Shown: positions 46,766 to 59,160 of the stretch, piece after piece
Position numbering within the stretch: the stretch's first letter is position 1
Layout of the letters: every line of letters begins with the position of its first letter
From: Malania oleifera
Lineage: Eukaryota > Streptophyta > Magnoliopsida > Santalales > Ximeniaceae
DNA length: 64,000 nt
Reading direction: 5' to 3'
Assembly: GCF_029873635.1 (NCBI RefSeq)
Contig: NC_080419.1
Coordinates: 69,111,823 to 69,175,822 of the forward strand
The notes under the pieces: generated by a model
Seen by the model: the letters and a program-made list of their open reading frames with translations, nothing else
Told to the model about the DNA's origin: nothing
Databases searched by the model: none
Position numbers and translations under genes: made by a program

Positions 46766-47775
46766 GATAGAAACAACATTCACACCCATATTAAAAGAGG
46801 AAATTAGACTAGAAAATCATGTGTTAATGTGAAGATAGTTAGTTGTCTCCATCTCATGTGGGAATACAAAACAACTTCACCCATTCGTATTTAATTCCTG
46901 CCACTCTACAGGGGACTGCACTTTTACCCATTTGATCCCCTATCCAACATTCTTAAAATTCAGTTCTGACCAAAATAATTCACATCTCTCCAACTATTAT
47001 AAGCAAAAGAGAATTATAATTAAATTATTAATTTAATTAATTAATTAAAAATTTTATTTAGGTAGGCATTGCTCCCTTCACATGCAAGCTTAGTTCATGC
47101 CTAGATTTGGTCTAATTAGCATTTGATGTTGAAAGTTGTGATATCAACCTCGTTTTACATGTACTCATATAAACAAACCCACAAACCTATAGTACAAAAT
47201 ATCCAGTAATCTCTTCAACTCAACAACCGAAGCATCACTAAAACCCACACCACTACCTTAATCACAATGAATCCTTAAATTAGTGTTGATGGTTGTTCAT
47301 CTTGCAGAGTCATAGGAAGAGATGAAGACAGAGAAGAAAAGGGGGTGACAGCCAAGAAAACCAACCTAAAGCTCAAATTTTCTTTTTAAAAAATTATGGA
47401 AACAACAATAGTCACCCCCAGAGTAAAAAAATGAAAAAGAAAAATATTAGATGAGGAAATATCAACAGTATCCAGCATCATGTGTTAATGTGAATATATT
47501 AGGTGTCTATGATGGGGAGATTAAAAAGCATTTCACCTATTCTTATTATTAATTCTCAACAAAATACCCCTTGACTGCAGTTATACCCCTCTGATCTCAG
47601 TTTTAAACAAATACTTGTCACTTCCCCAATTAATATAATTAAAAGGAGCATTATCATTAAACAATTAATTTAATTAATTAGTTAGGTTTTTAAGCATTGC
47701 TCAATTCACAAGCAAGCGATCATGCCTTGGTTTGATCGATAATTAGAATTTAAATGTTGAAAGTTGTGAGAGTAA
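46560..47775. repeat. older tandem duplication, about 600-bp unit
   Basis: About 46560-47140 and 47215-47775 share ordered blocks: GCATCACTAAAACCCACA, AATCACAATGAAT, ATCATGTGTTAATGTGAA, TTAATTTAATTAATTA, GGCATTGCTC-like text and TTGAAAGTTGTGA. They are substantially diverged. A (CA)n tract at 46727-46757 lies in copy 1 only. No gene is recognised. Confidence 0.75.
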
Positions 47776-47937
47776 TGCGTGTACTTATGTATTGGTTTAA
47801 TATTTTATTTTTCAGCTCAAACCTATTGAGTCTTCTGAAGTGTTATTGTAACCTTGCATGTTGTTTTTTAAAACATTTAATGAATAATATTATTAAACAA
47901 AAGCATATGTACTTGTCCATAATTAATAAAAATTCAA

Positions 47938-49672
47938 ATTTTTTTTTAATAACAAAAGAAGATATCATTAATAGAAAGGGAATTTACAAGAGGGAGAATG
48001 AAAAATCTCCTGAGACAAGCTGAGACTCTCCAAGACTAAAAAAACATAAAAAAATGTCCAAGAAAAAATCATCCAGTCAACGTGTTCCTCCAATCTCTTT
48101 GCAGCTCCTGAAAACTTGCCTCTTTAAAAAATCCATACCCGACATACCACAAAGAGGTCAAATATTTTATTTTTTTCCCAAACCAATATCTGATTTGATT
48201 TTTTTCCCAGAAAATATCCGAGTATTACATTCCATCCATAAACCCCATAATATTGAGAAAAAGCCACACTTCCATAAAGTTGCCCTGTCCTTTCTTCTAC
48301 CAAAACCTATGAAGGATATTTCTAAAAGGTCTTCCACTGGGGGAGGACAACCCAGCTTTCTCTTATAATGCCAAAAAGCATACTCCAAATACTCCAAGCA
48401 AATTCACATTGCAAAAGAAGGGGAGAAGTTGTCTCAGAGTTCTTATAACAAAGCACGCATACATTGGGAGACAAAGCCTTCATAGACCTCCTAATTTGCA
48501 ACAAGTTATTGGTATTTATCTTATTAAGCACAACCAAACAAGTGAAAGCCTTTATTTTAGGGGGAACCTTAGCTTCCAAATAGTGGAGTATAGAAAGAAC
48601 GAAGAGTTGGAACAAATCAAAAAATTCAAAAAAAGATTTGCAAGAAAATGCACCTAACTGGTCCAAATACCAAGAACGAATGTCCCTCCCCAAAGATAGA
48701 TTACTCTCGCTCAATAAAGATAACAAGGATGACAATTCCACCATCTTCCAATCGTTCAAAGGCCTCTTAAAATGAAGATTCCAAGAAACCAAAGGACTAC
48801 TCAATTCACCAACAAAGAAAGAAATGGCCTTATTTTGTTTAGAACTAAGATGAAATAGATGAGGGAAAGAAGTAGAAAATGGTGCATTCCCAGCCAAGGG
48901 ACTTCCCAAAATTGAATATGAGAACCCCTCCTCACCTCTAGTTTAGTGTGAGGGATGAAAGAAGGATAAATCTGAGAAATGGATCTCCACGGACTCCCTA
49001 GAGAGCATCTTAAATTAGCATTGGTATCCCACCTGTTCTCATCCAACCCAAGCTTACTTCTTATTACTTTATGCTAGAGGGGCAATTCTTCTAAAGGGAA
49101 ACGCCATAGCCATTTAGCTAGAAGAGTGGTGTTTTTAGACACCAACTAGCCAAGACCAAACCCCCCTCCTTTTTAGATCTACAAACCTAATTCCAACTCA
49201 ATAAATGATCCCTACGACTCCCCCTGTTGAACCATAAAAACTCTCTCATGATCCTCTCGAGCTTGCTAGCAAACCTCACTGAATCTTGAAGATAGATAGG
49301 AACTATAATAGGATGCTAACAAGACAAGCCTGAATCAAAGTAATTCTACCCCCAAGAGAAAAGAGGACTCCTTTCCAACCATCTAATCTCTTCGTCACCC
49401 TTTCCACTACTGGGTTCCAAAAATCTACAGCTCTAGGGTTACCCCCCAAAGGGACACAAGACACCTAAGTACGTCGAAGGCCAATCCAAAATACCACACC
49501 CCACTTTGTTAGCCTGCTCCCTAACATGCTCGATTGGCACATTCATAGCTGCTAAACCACTCTTCCCCATATTGACTTTGAGCCTAGAGACCCTCTCAAA
49601 AATATGAAGAATACCCAAAATACACCTAAATGAGAGACTCTGATCGTCTACAATAAAATGGTGTCATCAGCA
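47938..49672 (-). mobile_element. 5'-truncated L1 LINE with 3' tail
   Basis: The 3' part of a plant L1 on the minus strand. From 5' to 3': the catalytic ADDTIL of the reverse transcriptase (49663-49671), palm/thumb text (VSGLK-like, NMGKSGLA-like, TYLGVPLGG-like, in mixed frames), then a zf-RVT domain at 48909-48400 (KVPPKIKAFTCLVVLNKINT, RRSMKALSPNVCVLC). The C-terminus near 48170-48390 has WKCGFFSILWGLWMECNTR. The 3' UTR ends with CTATTAATGATATCTTC and an A-tail (T9 on the plus strand at about 47941-47949). It is truncated at the polymerase active site and interrupted by several frameshifts. No clear target duplication was found. Confidence 0.88.
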
Positions 49673-50215
49673 ACTGAAAATGAGCTTTAACATTCGTAAT
49701 GTACTCCCCAGTAACCGTTTATAATGGAAGACCAGTCCATTGAATTAAGATTTGAGTAACAGATTGGTTTTCCCTTTTCACCATTCTTCTAGCTAATATA
49801 GCTTTAGGTGTCAAAGAAGGTCAAGGGCCCAGTGTTGTAGCTGGAAGTGTAGCAATTGTTGTGTAGGAACCTCACCATAAAACTTCTTAAGTTGGGACAC
49901 ATGAAATGTTTAATGCTCTTGAGCAGTAACAGGTACAGGTAATCTATGATTAAAAGAACAATTCTACTTTTTGATTTGAAAAGGGCTATAATACTTGGAG
50001 GTTGGGAGTTAATTTTTAAGAAGTAAGAAGTTCTAGTTACCTCAATTTGTTGATTGAAAAAATGCCTTTTTTAGCAAAACACAATCGCCAATCTTAAAGC
50101 CTCTCACTTTTGTGCTTGTTAGCATTTTGTTTCACTAGATGTTGTGCTATCATGAGATGATGCTTCAACTTCACTATTTCTTCCTTATCATGCAAGTCTC
50201 TAAATATTGCCTTTA
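49672..50215 (-). pseudogene. Gypsy integrase C-terminus and chromodomain scrap
   Basis: The minus strand retains KIGDCVLLKKAFF-like text (about 50060-50100), a middle region resembling VAYRLELP and FHVSQLKK, and ILIQWTGLPL near 49725-49765, the core of a chromodomain. This is a third type of Gypsy wording, closer to Galadriel/CRM-like chromoviruses than to families A and B. It is a fossil fragment directly beside the truncated L1. Confidence 0.5.
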
Positions 50216-50865
50216 CTAAGGAATCTCTGGGAAAATATTGTACGTAAAGAGAGGTGGGGAAGAACAGACGGGCCTGGCCAATTTGCTAATTTGGCTGATG
50301 GGTCATGGGCTACTGCCTGCTGGGCTGGGGCATGTAGATTTGGCCATTAGCTCTTAGCGAGTGGGTAGATAACGCCAGATAAATTCAACCAACCCATTTA
50401 ATAATGGGAAAAAAAAAATTTAAAATCATATCCATCTCATTTAACATAGTAAAAAGTTATAGGCCAGTTTAAGTGAAATTTAGTTCAAATTAATGAATTT
50501 TTATCCAATTTGTTAGACTTATATTACATAAGAAAAGGTTGTTGATGGGAGATAAAATATGAACAAGAAATTGATGAAAATTTCCTTAAGGTTTACTTAA
50601 TGGGATTAAAGAAAAGATTATTAAATAGCCAATAACTCATGAATAAAGAGGAGAGGAACTCTTGTAACTCCCTTAAAATTAAGGGAGACTAGTATTAATG
50701 TTGAAAGGATCTCTACTACCATAAAAAGGAACTCTCTCAATTATGCACTCTTTATACTAATTTTCATTTCTTTACATTTTCTCAATCTTAACTTTAATGT
50801 TAGTGAGAACCTCTAGATACCACTAGGGATCTCCTAAGCATTCTTTTTATTCTTAGTTGTACGTA
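50215..50865. other. intergenic DNA
   Basis: Mixed-composition sequence without a recognisable gene. It forms the left flank of the Mutator-like element, whose target copy TTGTACGTA is at 50857-50865. Confidence 0.5.
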
Positions 50866-51226
50866 GGAAGTGCAATCGGTCAGTTCGGCCAATTCGATCA
50901 ATTAACTGAATTAACTAAATTATTTCCGTTAACTCCACCCCATAACTGAACCGACCGAATTGGTCTATTTAACCGACCTGCACCCGACCGAACTGAATTG
51001 TCGGATAATTCGGTTAACCGAATAAAAAGAAAATTAATTATGAGAAAAAATGTCAAAATGGGGAATAGGTAGGCAGGTAATGCATGGTACTGATAGTAGG
51101 CAAAGCTTGCGAACATAAAAATAAGGGAAAATTTCATCTGGGTTGGGCCATCTAATTTTGATTCCTTTTCATGGAGTGCTGCTCTGTGACAGAATCCCTT
51201 CTTACCTATTTTGCAGGTCTGTGAGC

Positions 51227-51276
<50 letters not shown>

Positions 51277-52465
51277 GTTCTTCTTTCCCAAGTATTAATA
51301 AGTGATTCATCATTGTCTTCTGGAATAAAAACCATATGTGAATTCTCCCTTAAAACAACTAAGTAATTCTCAAAAAAAATTCATCCTCCATCCTTTTATC
51401 TTCTTTCTGTCCTTTATTTTATGCTTTTGTACTCAAAAAGAGAATTTTGCATCCACTAATGAAGACAACTCATCAGAAAAATTCCCAACACCAAAAAACT
51501 TTTCCATGATGTGCAAACAAGGGTTATTGGTAAGAGCAGGGAAGAACCGAAGAAGAAGAGAACAGGGCACTGGACTTTGGGTACAAAAAAAGAAAGAAAA
51601 CCCAAATATAAAAAAATTAAAAAGGAACAAAACTCAAATTCAATGAACATTCAAACAAATATGAACAAAGAACACAAAGAAACCCATTTTAAAGAGGGAG
51701 ACTGATCAACATGAATATAATAATTTGGAGGAAATATTCTCTCATACATTTAATCAAACACATTGTGCTCATCTTAGGGTATTGTAAAATTTCAATAAAC
51801 ATCAAACTGCAAAGACTTTTGAGTTTTGAACACAACGGACGAACGAAAAACCTGAAGGGCGGAAGGTCCGAAGGAGTACTGCGAGTCTGCGAGAGTGCGA
51901 GCTGCGAAGTTGGGAAGGTGGAAGCCGAAGTCCGAAGGGGAAGACTGGATCTGCCGATCTGGAACAGGAGGTTCGAACTCGCCGTCGCCAACTGTGTGCG
52001 AACGGCGACGTGGGAAGGGAACTGGGAACTGGGAAGGGAGGGTGACGCTGAAGGGAACTGGGACTTGGAGTCAGGGAATGCCGGCTGCCAGTGAAGTTGC
52101 GACTTGCGAACTGCGAACTTGGGAAGGGAAGAGCCGAAGAGGGAAGAGGGAAGAGGGAAATGGGAAATTGGGATTTAGGAACGGCCGAATCCCGAATGGA
52201 ACCCTAGCGGTCAACCTAGCCTAAAAATTAAAATCATAAATAATATAATTTAATAATTTATATTTAATTATTAATTAATTAAAAATTCGAATAATTTCAT
52301 TAAAGGAAATACAAATTAACCATAACCTAGCCGAAAACCAAATAGGCGAATACCCAAAATTATCCTATTCTAAAATCAAACCGAACCGAACTATAAATTA
52401 TCCGAACCAAACCGACCAAACTAGATTGATTAATTCGGTTAAAATCGAATTATGCTCACCCCTAA
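50866..52465. mobile_element. Mutator-like non-autonomous element
   Basis: The ends are related inverted sequences rich in CGGTTCGG/AACCGAA words: left GTGCAATCGGTCAGTTCGG, and right, read inward, TTAGGGGTGAGCATAATTCG. Flanks TTGTACGTA (50857-50865) and TTGTAGGTA (52466-52474) form a 9-bp target duplication with one mismatch, the length used by Mutator-like elements. Inside are a (TTA)n tract (51230-51276) and a GC-rich block (51840-52215) with repeated GGGAAC/GCGAACTGCGAA words. No transposase is present. The superfamily call rests on target length and is tentative; the CGGTTCGG ends also occur in other plant repeats. Confidence 0.5.
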
Positions 52466-52474
52466 TTGTAGGTA

Positions 52475-52700
52475 ATTGTAATATACTTGAGTTAGGAAAA
52501 TCAAGTTTGATTTTTTGCGTCAACAATTTGGCATCATTTGTGATAATTTTGCTTCCTTTTGTGATGATTCTTCTAACCAGGAAGAAAAAAAATAAAGGAA
52601 GTGGGGGCACCTCAATCGGTCCTCTAAGATCAAGGAACAATTTGACCCAAGGTCTAATGAGGCAAAAGAAAAAAAAATAAAAAAATCAAGTGCCTTAGCT
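52475..52700 (+). other. possible LTR-retrotransposon leader scrap
   Basis: TTTTTTGCGTCAACAATTTG followed by GCATCATTTGTG resembles the leader just after the LTR in some Tat/Athila-type Gypsy elements. No LTR or gag is readable, so this is only a resemblance. Confidence 0.25.
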
Positions 52701-52799
52701 CCAATGCAAGGAGAGGTCGCCAAAAACATATGGTTCAGCTCCAACAAGGCAAGTTCAACATAATGTACGATTTTCAATTGTCTGACCAAATGATTGTAA

Positions 52800-53320
52800 A
52801 ATGATGTGTTTTGTTCAAATATTTCTAGCCACAAATTTTGAAGAAGATTTTAATTTTTTGATTGTCTTTTATATATTTGAGTTTCCAACTTCATCTCTCC
52901 TTGGCTAAGATGGAATCGAAATTTTGCTTTTGTACACCTAGTTCCTTCTTACATTCTTCAACTTGATAAACTAAAAATCTTGATTGCATTTTCAATGGCA
53001 CATTCTTTCACTTCATATCCTTTACTTCAATTGGAATGTATCCTTATTAATTTGCTCATAGGTTCAAGCCTCACGGGAGGATTCCTACATACCATATGAT
53101 GCACTTTTTTCAAATATTTTTAGTCTCAAATTTTCAAAAATGTTTTAATTTTTTATTATTATTTATTTTCTAGGATTCCAACTTCACCTCTCCTTGGCCA
53201 AGGCGGCTCCTTCTTACATTCTTCAATTTGACATAACAAAAATCTCAATTACATTTTCAATGGTACATTCTCTCATTTTGTATTCCTTTACTTCAATTGG
53301 GTTAAAAAAATCCCAATTAT
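52800..53320. repeat. diverged tandem duplication, about 270 bp
   Basis: About 52800-53060 and 53095-53320 share blocks in order: TTCCAACTTCAYCTCTCCTTGG, CCTTCTTACATTCTTCAA, ACATTTTCAATGG-like text, CCTTTACTTCAATTGG and TTTGCTCATA. No coding sequence was recognised. A (CA)n tract follows at 53554-53580. Confidence 0.75.
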
Positions 53321-53554
53321 TTTGCTCATACAAGAGTAATAGTTGCTCTGAGACAATTCCTTGAAAGAGGGAATCCATAACATAATCTTTTTCAATGCAA
53401 CAAAGGCATGCATGTGAATAAATAATTGATCAATACTTAAATAAATATTAATTATTGTGTTTTTACTAGTGATGCTCATATCATATGTTATACCCAAAAT
53501 ATTTTCATTACTATGATTCACACTTGCATTTATTTTACATCATTTTTTATTGAT

Positions 53555-53586
<32 letters not shown>

Positions 53587-53789
53587 GCAAGACAGGCAAA
53601 TTTGAATACATGCCAGCCTCATGGACGACTTATTTTAGATGATTCAGCTCAGTTGGCTTTTAGATGAATAGTAGCATTCTCATGATTTGAATCAAGAGAA
53701 AAATCATTTGAATTAATTACCACATGGTTTGACACCTTATCCATACAAATATTTAAAGAAGCTCTGCCTATATTAACATATAAGTCTTG

Positions 53790-54065
53790 CTCATAAACAG
53801 ATGAGCATTGCTTGTATCAACATATGAGCCCTTACTCATAAGATAAATGAGTTATGCTCACAAAACATATAAGTTCTACTCATACCGATAGATCAGTCCT
53901 ACTAATAGGACAAATGAACTATATTCGTCAACGGATGAGTCTTACTCAAAGACAGATAAGCCTTGCTCATATACAAATAAACACTAGTTATATTGACAAA
54001 TGAGCTCTACTAATAGATGGATGAACCATGTTCATCAATAGATGAGCATTGCTTATAAACAAATA
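53790..54065. repeat. degenerate minisatellite, TGAGCNTTGCTCATA core
   Basis: About nine units of roughly 27-30 bp built on GATGAGCCTTGCTCATA and variants (TGAGCATTGCTTGTA, TGAGTTATGCTCACA, TGAGTCTTACTCAAA). The core is itself partly palindromic. The array ends exactly where the Gypsy C fragment begins. Confidence 0.7.
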
Positions 54066-54189
54066 AGTGTTCCTTCACACAGAAGGAACTAAATTTGAGG
54101 CAGAGGAGATGGTTAGAATTGATAAAGGATTACGATTGTACCATCAATTACTATCTAAGGAAAGTTAATGTGGTAGCCGATGCCTTGAG

Positions 54190-55735
54190 CTGGAAGTTAG
54201 GGAGTGCATCAGTATCAACAATGGTAACCCAACATTAGATCATGATGGATCTAGAAAGGTTTGGTGTGGAACTAGTAGAGGGAAGTCATTAAGAATTCAT
54301 TGCAAGTCTGGTAATTCAGCCCACTTTACTAAAGAGGATTAAGATTGCTTAAATGAAAGACGCAAAATTTGTAAAAAATATAGGTACGGTATAGAGTGGA
54401 TTGAGGGCAGATTTTAATATCTCAGATGATGGAGTTTTGAGGTTCCGTACCAGATTATGTGTACCCGATGATGCTGAGATTAAAAGAACCATTTTGGAAT
54501 AGGCACATCGCTCCATTTACATAGTACATCTAGGAAGTAGTAAAATGTATAGATATCTGCGAGAATCCTTCTGGTGGAGTAATATGAAAATGGAAATTGC
54601 CTAATACGTAAAGCAATGCTTGACATGTCAGCAGGTAAAGGCTGAGTATCAGAGATCGACAAGACTATTGCAACCACTTCACATTCCCGAATCGAAGTGA
54701 GAGCATATTTCCATGGACTTCGTCATTGGGTTGCCACCAGCACTGCATGGGCAAAACACCATTTGGGTAGTAGTAGACTGACAGACCAAGATTGCCCATT
54801 TTCTTCCAATTAAGGCTAACTACTCCATGAATAGGTTGACAGAATTGTATACTCAAAAGATAGTTAGACTTCATGGCGTGCTGGTGTCGATCGTATCAAA
54901 TCGGGACCCACGATTCACATCCCAGTTCTAGAAGAGCTTACAGAGGGCCTTGGGATCTTAACAGACATTTAGCATAACATTTCACCCCTAGACTGATGGA
55001 CAGTCAAAAAGGACAATTCAAATACTGGAAGATATGTTGTGGACTTGTGTATTGAATTTTGGGGAAAACTGGATTCAGTATCTGTCACTAGTGGAATTTG
55101 CTTATAATAATAGCTATCAGACCAGTGTTGGGATGACACCATATAAAGCATTATACGTTCGGAGGTGTCGAACTCCACTATATTGGGATGAAGTTGGTGA
55201 AAGGCAAATTATGGGGCTAGAAATTGTACAATAGACTTTTAAGAAAAAATCAGACTTATTTAGGAAAGAATTAAAACTACTTAGAGTCAACAGAAAAGTT
55301 ATGTAGATACCCGTTGACAGAAGTTGGAGTTTGGTGTAGGAGATAATGTATTCCTGAGAATAGCACCAATGAAGGGAGTTATGAGATTTGGGAAGAAGGG
55401 TAAGTGCCCTAGGTATATTGGGCCATTCGAAATACTAGAAAAAATTGGTCCAATTGCCTACAGGTTAGCATTACCCTCAGCATTGTGTAGGATCCATGAC
55501 GTGTTTCATGTATCCATGCTGGAGAAGTATATTCCAGATCCGTCGCATATGATAAAGTATGAGTCACTAGAACATGGAGATACCTTATCATATGAAGAGG
55601 TGCCGGTTCGGAAAGAGCAGGAACTACGCACCAAGAAAATCCCATTGGTGAAAGTACTATAGTGTAATCATGCAGCTGAGGAAACTTCATGGGAACTAGA
55701 GGAGGAAATACGCCAGAGGTACCCACACCTTTTCA
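54190..55735 (+). pseudogene. Gypsy C integrase and chromodomain relic
   Basis: Words include [13 protein letters not shown]-like text (about 54620-54660), SMDFVIGLPPALHGQN, NFGENWIQYLSLVEFAYNNS, TSVGMTPYKALYVRRCRTPL, FGVGDNVFLRIAPMKGVMRF, FGKKGKCPRYIGPFEILEKI and VFHVSMLEKYIPDPSHMIKY. A tail with ETSWELEEEIRQRYPHLF follows. The order and wording are those of plant chromovirus Pol. Confidence 0.9.
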
Positions 55736-56073
55736 GCGAGACCTAGTATGAATCAGATAATTGTGATGGTTCAAGTAAATATTTGGTTAGTGTAGGTTGT
55801 ATAGTTAACTTGTTCAATTGTAACCCCTCTTTTTTTGGTTTTTAATCTTGGGTGGTTTTGGGAGAGTTTATATTAGGCTATTTGTAATCTCCCAGAGCCG
55901 TTTATGTAACCATGGTATTCCTTCATCATAAGTGATGGTAATTAATAAAATTTGAGATAGGGCCGCTATGTGGGTGGCCGCTGGCTCTTTCTAGTGACGG
56001 GTAAACATTTCAGTGATTCCCAGAGGAGGTTGTGATAAGTGTAAGTTAGCAAATTTTGAGGATGAAATTTTTA

Positions 56074-56087
56074 TAAGGAGGGGAGAA
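56074..56087 (+). other. polypurine tract of Gypsy C
   Basis: AAGGAGGGGAGAA directly precedes the LTR start TGTAGTGATA. This is the same motif as in families A and B. Confidence 0.75.
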
Positions 56088-56291
56088 TGTAGTGATAAAA
56101 AAAAAATAAAAAAAATAAATACAAATAATTAAATTAAATTAAATAAATAAATAATTATTCATAATTATTAATTAAATAAATATAATATAATATAATATAA
56201 TATTATAATTATATATATATATAAAGGTAACCTGAAGGATCCTCCAGGATTCAAATTGAAAAATAAAAGGGATACAGAGACCCCCTCCATC

Positions 56292-56335
<44 letters not shown>

Positions 56336-58034
56336 AAACTCTCACTTTCTCTCTCTAGATTTTCTTTCCGTCTTTGTAAGCCAAATTGAAAAATGAACAC
56401 CATATCCGGGTCCTAGATTTGCTCTTGAACATTTTAACCCAAGTGCATTCGTTGTTGAGACATCGTAGGTACCACTCTAGGGCTAAGGTATGAGAAATAG
56501 ATTATGTCAAGTTTTTATTTTAAAATTTTTCTGATTAAGTTTTGAGTACGTGGATTTAATTAGATTTATGTTAAGAAAAATACGCCCGATTTAAATTGAG
56601 TATGTGAAATTAATTATATCTATGTTCAGATTTTATTTTAAAAATATGTCTGAATTAAATTAAACTGCAGGGATTTGATTGTATCAAATTTTTAGGGAAT
56701 ATTTTGAAATTAAATAAAACTACAGGGATTTGATTTGATCAAATTATCAGGAATAATATATATGTTTTTCTAAATATTTAGGCTTATGGAAATGAAAATT
56801 TTGAAATATTATTTTTAGTATGTTTTTTGAGAAACTAGATATTTTGAGATTAAGAAGAATCGTAAAGGATATTGATATGTTAATTCTCAGCAAAATATAT
56901 ATTTTTCCGGCAGTTTATTATATTATGAACTATCCCTTAAATCATGTGGCATGAGATTGACTATTATTGCATAACTAAATCTGTCGGTTTTTATGGTACT
57001 ATATAGACAAAGATATGGTTTTATTCAGAGTTATGATATGACAATGTTTTACACAAAGTAATTGTATAACAACGTTTATACAGAACTGTAGTATGACGAT
57101 TTTATACCAAATTATGAAAATGAGATCATGTTACTGTATTATTTTATAAATTGCATTATATGTTTTAATAACCCTGATGGACCAGAGATAAGCTCGGCAC
57201 TGTAGCTATGGAGATATGTCAGTGCAACTACACTATTATGAGAGTGTTGGTAATGGAAGTCGATTTGGCCTGCGAAGAGTTGTGGATCGCCCCTGGAGTT
57301 CAGACCAGGCTATGATAGGCAAATTGTACTACAAACAAGGTATTTTGACTTAGTTTGGTGGTAGGTCAGTCATGGCTAAGTCCCGCCTTTGGACCATACA
57401 ACCCGATTATGTGGGGTGATTACATGATGTTATATGATTATCCATTCAGGGAGGCTCTTTTATGCATATATGTGAATTTACATATACAGAGAAATTTATT
57501 AAGTCAGAGCATGTTTTGAGAAGAAAGTAAGTATTTTTAAATATATAAGTGTGAGTAGAGTTTTACATGATTTCTCAATTAAAGTTAAGTTAATCATTGG
57601 ATGTGTTTTTATTACACTAAAACTCATGTTGCCACACATTGATAATAATCTATTCTGTCTTAATGAGAAGTGTCTCACTTCAATAACTTTAATATTTCAG
57701 GAAATCCAGGAAGTCGAGCTTAGCGAGCTTCGAGAGAGAGGAGGCTTAGATACTGTAGTTCAGGGTAGGTATTCGTGAGACAGGGTTATGCTTTGTGTAT
57801 CTTGGGATACATTATGGATCTTTGGGGAAATATGTATGTATTTATAGTGATCTTAGAACTCTGGTATTATATTTGGGGATTATGTATATTATGTTTCCGC
57901 TATTTGGTTTATAGTTTGGATTATGGACAGGTGTACCTAGTGCCCACTTCGGGTATCAGGATGTTATGTATATGGTATCAGAGGTCATGTATGGTGAATA
58001 GCTCTCTGGACCCCACCGGGTTCGAGGTGCTATA
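56088..58034 (+). repeat. 3' LTR of Gypsy C
   Basis: Begins TGTAGTGATAAAA and ends near CACCGGGTTCGAGGTGCTATA, which matches the end style of family A LTRs (CGGGTTTGGGGCGTGACA in sense). It contains (CT)n at 56292-56332. The right boundary is uncertain by some tens of bases. Confidence 0.7.
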
Positions 58035-59160
58035 GGGACCTTTTCATGCGATTAAAAGTCCAATTTATTATAGCTGACATACTTGCCCAATACTTATTCT
58101 TCTTGTCGCTTAATGATGGGTGACATTTTTCTAATGACTTGGGCAACCATTGTTGGTGAATATGATGGGCGAACTTCAATTAATGATATATGCGGACCAT
58201 CATCTCCTAAAGATTGATGAGATCATCGTTGCCTAGTGGCTTCGTGTTCTCTGTCACTCGAGTGATAAATGATTCTAGCTCTTAGGCGATTTGCACCTCA
58301 CTTGCAATGTTTGACTTAATGCCTATTCTAAGTGATTCTTCACTTGTTCATTTGGGTGACTAGGTGACACATGACTCACTTTGCTTAAGCAATCTCTTTT
58401 CATGGTGACTATGTTAGCTGAATAATCACTATAACATTCCAAGGAGTTGCACAAGGATGGCATAATCGACATCTAAAATGTCTGAACAATGCATATATTT
58501 TTTGGCATATAGAAATATAGAATTTATCAAAATTCGAACTCCTATATATATATATATATATATATATATTATGTTTTTCAAGTTTCAAAAAAGGTAAAGG
58601 AGTTCAAATTTTGATAAATTCTATATTTCTATCAAAATTTTCAATACGTGATTATTAAGGGAAGTGAAATAGAAAATAAACTATATATAAAATCAATTAC
58701 AAAATTTTGATTTCACACATCATTAACATTTGATTTTTCTTAATTTTGAGTCATATTAGGGTAAGGTTTCACTTTTAATGCATTTCCTTAACAAAATATT
58801 TGACTGAAAGAGAACCTAAAAAACTTTAACTAAAAAACTCTATCTTACTAATATTTAATAAATAATTTTTTTACCCTTTTAAATAAACATTTATTGAATC
58901 AAAATATTAAATTCTCTCTAACTATTATGTAATATTTATTTAATTTTTAATGAAAATAGTAATCCTAATATCAACTTTTCATCGTCATTGTCAAACCTAT
59001 TTTGTAAGACACAATATCACTGGTTTGACTGATTGGTCCGGTGGCTTCACCAAGCCAATCATCTATCTAAGTTATAAAACCATGATTCTTATAATTATAT
59101 TAAGTAAATTAGTTAATCAAATAATTTTATTCTCATTGGATCCATAGCTTTTTTCATTTG
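58035..59160. other. AT-rich intergenic DNA with a 33-bp-arm hairpin
   Basis: No gene. 58511-58543 and 58598-58630 are 33-bp inverted arms with one mismatch around a (TA)n loop, which could be a very small foldback element. 58080-58430 has recurring GGTGA/TCACT words without a clear period. Confidence 0.6.

Larger units (their letters stand above)
54071..58034 (+). mobile_element. Ty3/Gypsy chromovirus, family C, 3' half only
   Basis: A plus-strand remnant: the end of RNase H (from 54071), integrase (about 54190-55620), a chromodomain-like end (about 55650-55735), a polypurine tract (56074-56087) and the 3' LTR (56088-58034). The 5' half is absent. It is broken, with several lesions. Family C is related to A and B in Pol but has a different LTR, starting TGTAGTGATAAAA. 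With only one LTR present no age can be read from LTR divergence. Confidence 0.88.
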
